DNA from: Flavobacteriales bacterium | Lineage (GTDB): Bacteria > Bacteroidota > Bacteroidia > Flavobacteriales > Flavobacteriaceae | Direction of reading: 5' to 3' | Assembly (NCBI GenBank): GCA_027008965.1 | Contig: JALVDN010000143.1 | Span: forward strand, 1 to 11,861 | Length of the DNA: 11,861 nucleotides | In this document: positions 7,290 through 11,861 of the stretch, one piece after another | Layout of the letters: the number at the start of each line of letters is the position of its first letter | Position numbering within the stretch: position 1 is the first letter of the stretch | Made by a program: the position numbers and the translations under genes | The notes under the pieces: generated by a model | What the model saw: the letters and a program-made list of their open reading frames with translations, nothing else | Databases searched by the model: none | Told to the model about the DNA's origin: nothing

Positions 7290-8675
7290 TCAGATAAATT
7301 TTTGAATTTCTCGGATGGTTTTTTCGGCTATTTCTTTAGCTTCGTCCGGCGTTTGGGCCTCTACATAAATGCGTATAATAGGTTCGGTGTTGGATTTTCG
7401 CAAATGTATCCAATAATCGGGATAATCCAGTTTCACTCCGTCTTCCCGGTTGGTTTTGGCATCCAAATGACGCAATGCAAAACTGTCCAAAATTCCGTCT
7501 ATGTTCATGCCCGGTTGAAGTTGAATTTTTTCCTTGGCCATGAAATACTGCGGATAACTTTTCTTCAATCCGGATAAACTTATATTGCGTTCAGCCAGTA
7601 GGTTCAAAATCAATGCAATGCCCAGCAAAGCATCACGGCCGTAATGTAATTCCGGATAAATCACTCCGCCGTTTCCTTCTCCGCCGATAACGGCTCCGGT
7701 TTCTTTCATTTTTTTGACCACATTCACTTCGCCTACCGCTGAAGCAAAATATTTTTGTCCGTATTTTTTTGTGATATCCCGCAAAGCCCTTGTAGAGGAT
7801 AAATTAGAAACGGTGGGTCCGGGTGTTTTGCTCAAAATAAAATCCGCTGCCGCAACCAAGGTATATTCTTCACCAAACATTTTCCCCTGTTCATCAATCA
7901 AAGCAAGACGGTCCACATCTGGGTCTACCACAACGCCCAAATCCGCTCCCGTTTCCTTTACTTTTTTCATAATATCGCCCAAATTCTTTTCCAACGGCTC
8001 CGGATTGTGAGGAAATTGCCCGGTCGGTTCACAGTACATGCACTCATAAGAAACGTCCAAAGCATCCAAAAGCATGGGCACGGCTATACCGCCTGTAGAA
8101 TGAACTGCATCCACCACAACATGAAATCCACGCGCCTTGATTTTCTCCACATCAATTACGGGCAACTGTAAAATAGCATCAATATGTTCACGGATATAAC
8201 CACCCGGATAATCTTCAATACTTCCCAAATGCCAAACATCGGCAAAATAAAAGTCTTCACGCTCCACCAACGCCAAAATTTCCCTTCCCGTTTCGGCCGA
8301 AATAAATTCGCCGTTTTCATCCAACATTTTCAAAGCATTCCACTCCACCGGATTATGACTGGCCGTCAAAATGATTCCTCCGTCCGCTTCCAAACCTTTC
8401 ACCGCCATCTCCACCGAAGGCGTGGTGGATAAATCCAAATCCTTCACATGCACCCCCATGCCCGTGAGCCCCGAAACCACCGCCTTTTTAATCATTTCAC
8501 CCGACATCCTCGCATCACGTCCCAGCACCACCACGGGTCTTTTCTTACCCGATTTTTTCATCAACACACGTGCATAAGCCGAAGCAAATTTCAAGGCATC
8601 GAGCGGAGTCAGGTTCTCTCCCGCTTCACCCCCAATGGTTCCTCTGATTCCTGAAATACTTTTGATGAGCGTCAT
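7290..8675 (-). CDS. glmM: Phosphoglucosamine / phosphomannomutase (alpha-D-phosphohexomutase)
   Basis: Interconverts hexose 6- and 1-phosphates; most likely glucosamine-6-phosphate to glucosamine-1-phosphate for UDP-GlcNAc, with phosphomannomutase as an alternative. The length of 461 residues matches the superfamily. All four active-site elements are intact: the phosphoserine loop TASHNP (104-109, Ser106), the metal loop DPDVDR (251-256), the sugar-binding loop GEGNGG (332-337) and the phosphate-binding loop RKSNTEP (426-432). GEGNGG is the form found in archaeal-type and Bacteroidota phosphoglucosamine mutases rather than the GEQSGH of E. coli GlmM. It is the first gene of the minus-strand operon, starts at ATG 8675, and is followed one base later by the aminotransferase gene. 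Confidence 0.88.
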   Translation of the reverse strand: MTLIKSISGIRGTIGGEAGENLTPLDALKFASAYARVLMKKSGKKRPVVVLGRDARMSGEMIKKAVVSGLTGMGVHVKDLDLSTTPSVEMAVKGLEADGGIILTASHNPVEWNALKMLDENGEFISAETGREILALVEREDFYFADVWHLGSIEDYPGGYIREHIDAILQLPVIDVEKIKARGFHVVVDAVHSTGGIAVPMLLDALDVSYECMYCEPTGQFPHNPEPLEKNLGDIMKKVKETGADLGVVVDPDVDRLALIDEQGKMFGEEYTLVAAADFILSKTPGPTVSNLSSTRALRDITKKYGQKYFASAVGEVNVVKKMKETGAVIGGEGNGGVIYPELHYGRDALLGIALILNLLAERNISLSGLKKSYPQYFMAKEKIQLQPGMNIDGILDSFALRHLDAKTNREDGVKLDYPDYWIHLRKSNTEPIIRIYVEAQTPDEAKEIAEKTIREIQKFI

Positions 8676-8694
8676 ACGGTTTGTTTCATGCGTT

Positions 8695-8702
8695 TAAAGT
8701 TA
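8695..8702 (-). promoter_or_regulatory. Weak candidate -7 element of the minus-strand operon
   Basis: Read on the minus strand this is TAACTTTA, one base from the Bacteroidota -7 consensus TAnnTTTG and 19 bases before the mutase ATG. No TTG is seen at the -33 position, so this is a tentative placement in the only AT-rich stretch available before the GC-rich island begins. Confidence 0.3.
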
Positions 8703-8734
8703 ATCATTTTTTTAGTTTTGTTTTTCTTGGGCGC

Positions 8735-8956
8735 CTGCCCGCACGCATTCACACATGCCACATCCTTTCGCATGCGCTTATGCTGTGGCGTGCTCATGCG
8801 CCGGGCACCGGGCTGTCCGCTTGAATTCGGCTCGGGCAAGCCGGTTTTTCCAAAAAAGTCGGCGGGTAAGTCTCCTCGTCAAAGCTCGGAGCCTTCCCGC
8901 CTCCGGAAAAACAAGACTTCCCCTTCGCCTCATACCGCTCCCATCCCTGGCGCAAA
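8735..8956. repeat. GC-rich intergenic island A, probable dispersed non-coding element
   Basis: C-rich on the plus strand and sharply different from the AT-rich genes around it. Reading frames exist on both strands here, but they are arginine/proline/serine-rich with no family resemblance, so I see no gene. It contains small inverted repeats: GCTTG (8819-8823) with CAAGC (8837-8841), and CGGAG (8887-8891) with CTCCG (8901-8905). The phrases GGGCTGTCCGC near 8810 and CCGCTCCCATCCCTGGCGC near 8935 resemble a GC-rich sequence I remember recurring between genes of Flavobacteriia; that is memory, not a search result. It sits directly upstream of the minus-strand operon. Function unknown. Confidence 0.5.
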
Positions 8957-8979
8957 ACAGAAAAAACAAAGTTTTCTGT
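8957..8979. terminator. 8-bp stem-loop at the edge of island A
   Basis: Perfect inverted repeat ACAGAAAA (8957-8964) and TTTTCTGT (8972-8979) around a 7-base loop. On the minus strand the stem is followed by TTTGCG and on the plus strand by CACTTC, so there is no strong U tract. It could be a weak terminator in either direction or the boundary hairpin of the element beside it. Confidence 0.35.
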
Positions 8980-9060
8980 CACTTCAAACGTATGTGAAAA
9001 ATCCCGTTTAAATGAAAATTGTCCGGAAATTTTTCATGCATTGAGAATAGATTGTGCTTG

Positions 9061-9410
9061 GAAATTCCCGAAGGTGAGGAGGAGACACCTCAGGTGGCTC
9101 CGACGCCTGCGCAGCAAGACAAGGCGGCGTGAGGAAAACCGAAGGGTATCCGCCGAAGGCTTGCGAGCACTCGAGGGAAAACAAGTGTGGAATCAGGATG
9201 CAGACTTTTAGAAAGCGCAGGTTTCCCGAGCCGACCGACAAGACCGGAGCCCGGAGCAAAACGAAGGGCGGAGGGCTTGGAGGCGCACGGAGCAAGACGC
9301 ACTCCGGAACGGTAGCGGAGGCGTGACGGCTTGCGGAGTGGCGGAGCGAAACGCCCGCAGGGCGGTTCACGGAGACAAAGCTCAAACAAGCGATAGCATA
9401 GGTTGGGCAA
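9061..9410. repeat. GC- and purine-rich intergenic island B with internal repeats
   Basis: The composition is extreme for this window: at 9241-9300, 41 of 60 bases are G or C and 43 are purines. Open frames on both strands are unconvincing (no motifs, skewed residues). Structure is visible instead: a near-perfect 21-base palindrome at 9081-9101, GGAG-a-CACCT-c-AGGTG-g-CTCC; a CACTCCG (9300-9306) / CGGAGTG (9334-9340) pair; a tight hairpin CGCCC-gca-GGGCG at 9352-9364; and repeated GGAGC(A/G)A(A/G)ACG units. The bias is opposite to island A, as if the two were inserted in opposite orientation. It may be a dispersed repeat or a structured RNA. Confidence 0.5.
9253..9353 (+). repeat. Three copies of an 11-base motif GGAGCRARACG
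   Basis: Copies at 9253-9263 (GGAGCAAAACG), 9289-9299 (GGAGCAAGACG) and 9343-9353 (GGAGCGAAACG). Spacings are 36 and 54 bases, both multiples of 18. A weaker relative, GCAGCAAGACA, lies at 9111-9121. These sit inside island B and suggest it grew from, or is organised around, a short unit. Confidence 0.6.
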
Positions 9411-9451
9411 AACTATAAAAATGAAATGTTGAAGCGTGTGTAAGCTCTTAC

Positions 9452-9916
9452 TTAATCAAAAAATTCCTCCTCCTTTGTTTTTTTAGCAAAATATTTTCGC
9501 CATAAACTTTCCATATAGCATGCCGCACAAAAATTCAAAACCACTTCAAATAAAACGGCAGTCAAAAAGATGATAGCGATGACGGTTGCCCAAGTATGAG
9601 CATTCCATAAAAGAGCAATACTCAACATAAAGGAAAACATCAATCCCACTTTGGCAGCAAAGGCCTTGGATTTAGCATCAATTTCCTTGGGTTGAATTTG
9701 AAGCGTTTTCAAAACAAAATTCAAAATTTTACATACAAAACTATATTCAATACCAAAAAACACCCTAATGGCAAAATCAATGGTGATGATATAAATGGGT
9801 ACTTTCCAACCGAAAAAGAGGAAAGTAAATAAGAATATCGCAATAACAGACGAATAAAATTTAATCAAATAAACATTGACTTTTTTATATCCGACGGGAC
9901 AAGCTTGTTGGTTCAT
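9452..9916 (-). CDS. DUF4395-family membrane protein
   Basis: Integral membrane protein of 154 residues whose features match DUF4395: an N-terminal Cys-Pro (MNQQACPVGYKKVN, residues 6-7), four hydrophobic helices (about 17-36, 38-56, 88-105 and 109-130), and a C-terminal paired-cysteine motif NFCAACYM (cysteines 130 and 133). The tail is charged (KKTKEEEFFD). The frame extends upstream to 9994, but that extension would run across the gene's own promoter; the ATG at 9916 gives the family's normal N-terminus and lies 21 bases after a good -7 element. The function is unknown; the cysteines suggest a redox or thiol-linked role, which is only inference. It is transcribed divergently from the idi fragment beside it. 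Confidence 0.78.
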   Translation of the reverse strand: MNQQACPVGYKKVNVYLIKFYSSVIAIFLFTFLFFGWKVPIYIITIDFAIRVFFGIEYSFVCKILNFVLKTLQIQPKEIDAKSKAFAAKVGLMFSFMLSIALLWNAHTWATVIAIIFLTAVLFEVVLNFCAACYMESLWRKYFAKKTKEEEFFD

Positions 9917-9937
9917 TGTTTTTAAATTTATATGTAA

Positions 9938-9968
9938 CAAAGATAACAAAATTTCAATTCCCGTGCAA
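9938..9968 (-). promoter_or_regulatory. Bacteroidota-type promoter of the DUF4395 gene
   Basis: On the minus strand: TTG (9968-9966), 20 bases, then TATCTTTG (9945-9938), 21 bases before the ATG at 9916. This matches the Bacteroidota TTG / TAnnTTTG consensus in sequence and spacing. All but the final G of the -7 box lies inside the 89-bp direct repeat; the base outside (9938) completes the box. Confidence 0.65.
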
Positions 9969-10027
9969 TTCTTATCTTTGTAAAAATGAAGCAAGCAGAA
10001 GAAAAAGTCATATTGGTGGATGAAAAT
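9939..10027 (+). repeat. 89-bp direct repeat, copy 1 (idi promoter region and 5' end)
   Basis: Identical to 10682-10770 at 87 of 89 positions (offset 743); the differences are at 9975 (t versus c) and 9997 (a versus c). It covers the promoter region and the first 14 codons of idi. Weaker similarity continues to about 10038 (shared TCCGGT), where the encoded Pro-Val is still in register. Confidence 0.95.
9973..9980 (+). promoter_or_regulatory. idi-type -7 element, copy 1
   Basis: TATCTTTG, a perfect TAnnTTTG match, only 5 bases before the ATG of the truncated idi fragment at 9986. No clear TTG at -33. With CAAAGATAA at 9938-9946 it forms a 9-bp inverted repeat, so two -7 boxes face away from each other across this spacer. 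Confidence 0.45.
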
Positions 10028-10072
10028 AGCTTTCCGGTTTTAAAAAATGATCCTAAGAATTTGTTCTTTTGA
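9986..10072 (+). pseudogene. Truncated 5' fragment of idi (28 codons)
   Basis: ATG at 9986 opens a frame that matches the first 14 residues of the intact isomerase exactly (MKQAEEKVILVDEN), then SFPV where the intact protein has DHPV, after which similarity ends and a TGA follows at 10070-10072. It keeps a consensus -7 box, so a short peptide could still be made, but it lacks every catalytic residue. I read it as a leftover of the event that separated this promoter from idi. Confidence 0.8.
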
Positions 10073-10133
10073 TACAAGGAGAAAAACTAATTTTACAATA
10101 ATTCATCATTTTCAAGTTGGTTGCCAAATATAA

Positions 10134-10592
10134 TTAATCGGGTTTTACGATTATGTTAATAGGATCACTATTCTCGCAATCAATGATATCATTATTCGTT
10201 TCCAACAGGGTGTTGTTATAATATAATTCACTAATAAAACGTGAATTTTCTTTCTTTTTCCAGCGGGCATAAATCGTATCGGTAGTTAGGCTACCCAATT
10301 CCAAATAGGTTATGCCAGCTCGATCGGGATTGCCATTAATTTCAATGTGAAAATAATTTACACCTTGATATACACCGTGAATAACATTTAAATTTCTTCC
10401 CTCCGGAGTATATGCTCGTATTTGATCAACTGTTAAGTGTCCTGGTATATTTTCGTTAAAAATATCATTTCCTTCATCATTAAAAAATCTAAATTCTTTC
10501 ATACCACAAACCAAAGTGCAATTTGGCTTATGGCAATTTATTGCCAAAAAAGGGATGAATAACAATAGTAATATGAATTTTTTTCTCATCAT
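10134..10592 (-). CDS. Small predicted lipoprotein, unknown function
   Basis: The 152-residue protein has a lysine-containing start (MMRKK), a hydrophobic signal segment (6-16) and a lipobox LAIN-C with the lipidated cysteine at residue 20, so it should be exported and anchored in a membrane by signal peptidase II processing. After the cysteine come HKPNC...C, without the acidic export signal known for surface lipoproteins of some Bacteroidota, so a periplasm-facing position is more likely. The mature part has short alternating hydrophobic stretches (YFHIEING, TIYARWKK, ISELYYNN) that suggest a small beta-rich domain. I do not recognise the family. The gene lies in the AT-rich insert, and its ATG overlaps the TGA of a possible upstream gene remnant. 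Confidence 0.72.
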   Translation of the reverse strand: MMRKKFILLLLFIPFLAINCHKPNCTLVCGMKEFRFFNDEGNDIFNENIPGHLTVDQIRAYTPEGRNLNVIHGVYQGVNYFHIEINGNPDRAGITYLELGSLTTDTIYARWKKKENSRFISELYYNNTLLETNNDIIDCENSDPINIIVKPD

Positions 10593-10681
10593 TGTATGGA
10601 ATTATTAGGAACATCACATTTATCATCAGACATTAAAATATAACCTTTAGGATTTAATTCAAATAAATATAGCAATTTATT
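10589..10681 (-). pseudogene. Possible 3' remnant of an upstream gene (30 codons)
   Basis: Reading leftwards from the repeat junction at 10681, 30 sense codons (beginning NKLLYLFELNPKGY, ending NNSIQ) run to a TGA at 10591-10589 that overlaps the lipoprotein ATG as ATGA, the usual operon arrangement. The frame hits a stop just beyond the junction inside the repeat. This fits the C-terminal end of a gene whose body was left behind. Thirty open codons could also occur by chance. Confidence 0.4.
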
Positions 10682-10770
10682 AAAGATAACAAAATTTCAA
10701 TTCCCGTGCAATTCTTACCTTTGTAAAAATGAAGCAAGCCGAAGAAAAAGTCATATTGGTGGATGAAAAT
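10682..10770 (+). repeat. 89-bp direct repeat, copy 2 (intact idi promoter region and 5' end)
   Basis: Partner of 9939-10027 with two mismatches. This copy leads into the complete isomerase frame. Its left neighbour base is t, so the minus-strand -7 box present beside copy 1 is broken here (TATCTTTA). Confidence 0.95.
10716..10723 (+). promoter_or_regulatory. -7 element of the idi-manA gene
   Basis: TACCTTTG matches TAnnTTTG and lies 5 bases before the ATG at 10729. A start of transcription about 5-7 bases downstream would give a leaderless or nearly leaderless message. No clear -33 TTG is seen at the right distance. Confidence 0.45.
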
Positions 10771-11861
10771 GACCATCCGGTGGGATTGATGCCCAAAATG
10801 GAAGCCCATCAAAAAGGACTTCTGCACAGGGCGTTTTCGGTTTTTATTTTGGATGACCGGGGAAGATTATTGTTGCAACAACGTGCCGCACATAAATATC
10901 ATTCACCGGCTTTGTGGACCAACACGGTTTGCAGTCATCCACGCCCGGGCGAAGGAAATATTGAAGCGGGCATCCGCCGTTTAAAGGAAGAAATGGGCTT
11001 TTCGGCTCCTTTACAGGAAGTCTTTTCTTTCATTTACAAAGCAGAGTTTGATAACGGACTGACCGAACATGAATTGGATCATGTGCTCATTGGTAAATTC
11101 AACGGAAAGGTTCAGCCCAATCCGGAAGAGGTAATGGATTACAAATGGGTTTATCTGTCCGAACTTGTTGAAGAAATTCAAAAAAATCCCGGGCATTTCA
11201 CCGCATGGTTTAAAATCATTTTTGAAAAATCACTCCCCAAACTTCTTCAAGCGGTTGTAAGCCTCTATCCGGATATGACTTTATCCTTTGAACCTGTTTT
11301 TGTGGAAAAACCTTGGGGAAGTGATAAACTGAAAAAAGTTTTGCATAAAAATATTCCTTCACCACACACAGGTGAAAGCTGGGAGATTTCAGCCGTTCCC
11401 GGAAAATCCACAAAGGTCTCCGACGGTGTTTTTAAAGGTTTCACCTTGGAATTTCTTTGGCAACATTTGGATGATAACTTTTTCGGGTCAAGCCGGAAAA
11501 AACATTCTGCCTTTCCGTTACTTATCAAATACATTGACGCCGCAGACGACTTATCCGTTCAAGTCCATCCCGGCGATGATGTTGCCATGAAAAAACACAA
11601 TTCGTTCGGCAAAAACGAAACCTGGCAAATCATTGAAGCGGATGAAGGTGCCGCACTTTATATAGGTTTAAAACCGGGCATAACCGAAGAAAACTATTTA
11701 AAACTTCTTGAAAAGGGAACGCTTGAACAAATTTTAAATAAAATCCCCGTAAAACCCGGTGATTGGTTTTATATTCCCGCCGGTACGGTACATGCCATCG
11801 GCAAAGGAGTGCTCCTGGCAGAAATTCAACAAAGTTCCGATATCACCTATCGCATTTTCGA
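10729..11861 (+). CDS. idi-manA: Isopentenyl-diphosphate isomerase (type I) fused to mannose-6-phosphate isomerase, 3' end outside window
   Basis: A single open frame of 377 codons to the window edge with no stop. Residues 1 to about 175 form a complete type I IDI, which converts isopentenyl to dimethylallyl diphosphate: metal-site histidines in EAHQKGLLH (H27, H33), catalytic cysteine in TNTVCSHP (C68, with H70), a Nudix-like helix ending RRLKEEMGF (83-91), and the catalytic/metal glutamates in GLTEHELDHV (E113, E115). After a linker of about 10 residues, residues 183 onward read MTLSFEPVFVEKPWG, the normal start of a short Bacteroidota ManA, which interconverts fructose-6- and mannose-6-phosphate. 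Its zinc ligands are present: Q278 and H280 in SVQVHPGD, E297 in GKNETW, H355 in PAGTVHAIG. A typical ManA would end about 120 residues past the window. The ATG at 11275 could serve as an independent internal start. Confidence 0.92.
   Translation, partial: MKQAEEKVILVDENDHPVGLMPKMEAHQKGLLHRAFSVFILDDRGRLLLQQRAAHKYHSPALWTNTVCSHPRPGEGNIEAGIRRLKEEMGFSAPLQEVFSFIYKAEFDNGLTEHELDHVLIGKFNGKVQPNPEEVMDYKWVYLSELVEEIQKNPGHFTAWFKIIFEKSLPKLLQAVVSLYPDMTLSFEPVFVEKPWGSDKLKKVLHKNIPSPHTGESWEISAVPGKSTKVSDGVFKGFTLEFLWQHLDDNFFGSSRKKHSAFPLLIKYIDAADDLSVQVHPGDDVAMKKHNSFGKNETWQIIEADEGAALYIGLKPGITEENYLKLLEKGTLEQILNKIPVKPGDWFYIPAGTVHAIGKGVLLAEIQQSSDITYRIF

Larger units (their letters stand above)
10028..10681. other. AT-rich insert between the two idi 5' repeats
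   Basis: The 654 bases between the repeat copies. The composition differs from the flanks: 16 of 60 bases are G/C at 10201-10260 and 14 of 60 at 10561-10620, against 35 of 60 in idi at 10921-10980. It carries a lipoprotein gene, a possible 3' end of an upstream gene, and after the lipoprotein stop a minus-strand TATATTTG (10132-10125) that could begin another unit, followed only by an 18-codon frame (10109-10053). It has no transposase, no terminal inverted repeats and no integrase, so it does not look like a classical insertion sequence; it looks like a slice of another locus. Confidence 0.6.

Noticed and set aside
8688..9011. A plus-strand frame starting MRLKLIIFLVLFFLGAC, which looks like a lipoprotein signal
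   Set aside because: The signal-like start comes from an AT-rich promoter stretch that must carry the operon promoter. The rest is translated from the GC-rich island: basic, Pro/Ser-rich, with no fold-like pattern, and the opposite strand is open too.
9090..9410. Overlapping open frames on both strands of island B
   Set aside because: Long frames on both strands are expected where stop codons are depleted by high G+C; residues are skewed and no motif or promoter supports any of them.
8735..9410. CRISPR array
   Set aside because: The repeated GGAGCRARACG units are only 11 bases, degenerate and unevenly spaced, and no cas gene is present.
9917..9994. N-terminal extension of the DUF4395 protein up to 9994
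   Set aside because: It would translate across the gene's own TTG/TATCTTTG promoter and add 26 residues before the family's normal Cys-Pro start.
10053..10109. 18-codon minus-strand frame (MMNYCKISFSPC...) preceded by TATATTTG
   Set aside because: Too short and without recognisable features; at most the start of a gene truncated at the insert junction.
10028..10681. Insertion sequence or integron cassette
   Set aside because: No transposase or integrase, no terminal inverted repeats, and the flanking 89-bp repeat is coding and promoter sequence of idi, not a target duplication or attachment site that I recognise.

Overview
The window looks like a chromosomal piece of a Bacteroidota genome, most likely Flavobacteriia-like. 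The reasons are the AT-rich genes, the short spacers with little Shine-Dalgarno signal, the promoters of the TAnnTTTG (-7) / TTG (-33) type before the DUF4395 and idi genes, and family-typical proteins (archaeal/Bacteroidota-type phosphoglucosamine mutase with GEGNGG, DUF4395 protein, short ManA). No rRNA, tRNA, CRISPR array or recognisable transposase was seen.

Layout. (1) 1-2736, plus strand: a tight run of four genes, namely a 5'-truncated SAM methyltransferase, a DgkA-family lipid kinase, a cation/proton antiporter and a SixA-like histidine phosphatase. (2) 8675-2786, minus strand: a six-gene operon with spacers of a few bases or overlaps, in transcription order phosphoglucosamine/phosphomannomutase, class V aminotransferase, LolD/MacB-type ABC ATPase, SpsF-like cytidylyltransferase, NeuB-like synthase and KdsC-like HAD phosphatase. 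The last three form a complete synthase / 9-phosphatase / CMP-transferase set for a CMP-activated nonulosonic acid, and phosphatase residues suggest KDN. (3) About 8735-9410: roughly 700 bases without a credible gene, made of two GC-rich islands with opposite base bias, full of small inverted and direct repeats. They look like dispersed intergenic elements. (4) 9452-9916, minus: a DUF4395 membrane protein. (5) 9939-10770: an 89-bp direct repeat (87/89 identical), holding a promoter region and the first 14 codons of idi, brackets a very AT-rich 654-bp insert with a small lipoprotein gene and what may be the 3' end of another gene. (6) 10729-end, plus: one uninterrupted reading frame that joins a complete type I isopentenyl-diphosphate isomerase to a type I mannose-6-phosphate isomerase and runs off the window.

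How the genes fit together. Much of the window concerns envelope precursors: IDI feeds isoprenoid (carrier lipid) synthesis, DgkA recycles a lipid alcohol, the mutase makes hexose(amine) 1-phosphates, and ManA supplies mannose-6-phosphate, the sugar-phosphate substrate a KDN-9-phosphate synthase would use. The most unusual observations are the IDI-ManA fusion, the duplicated idi promoter and 5' end around a foreign-looking insert, and the paired GC-rich islands.
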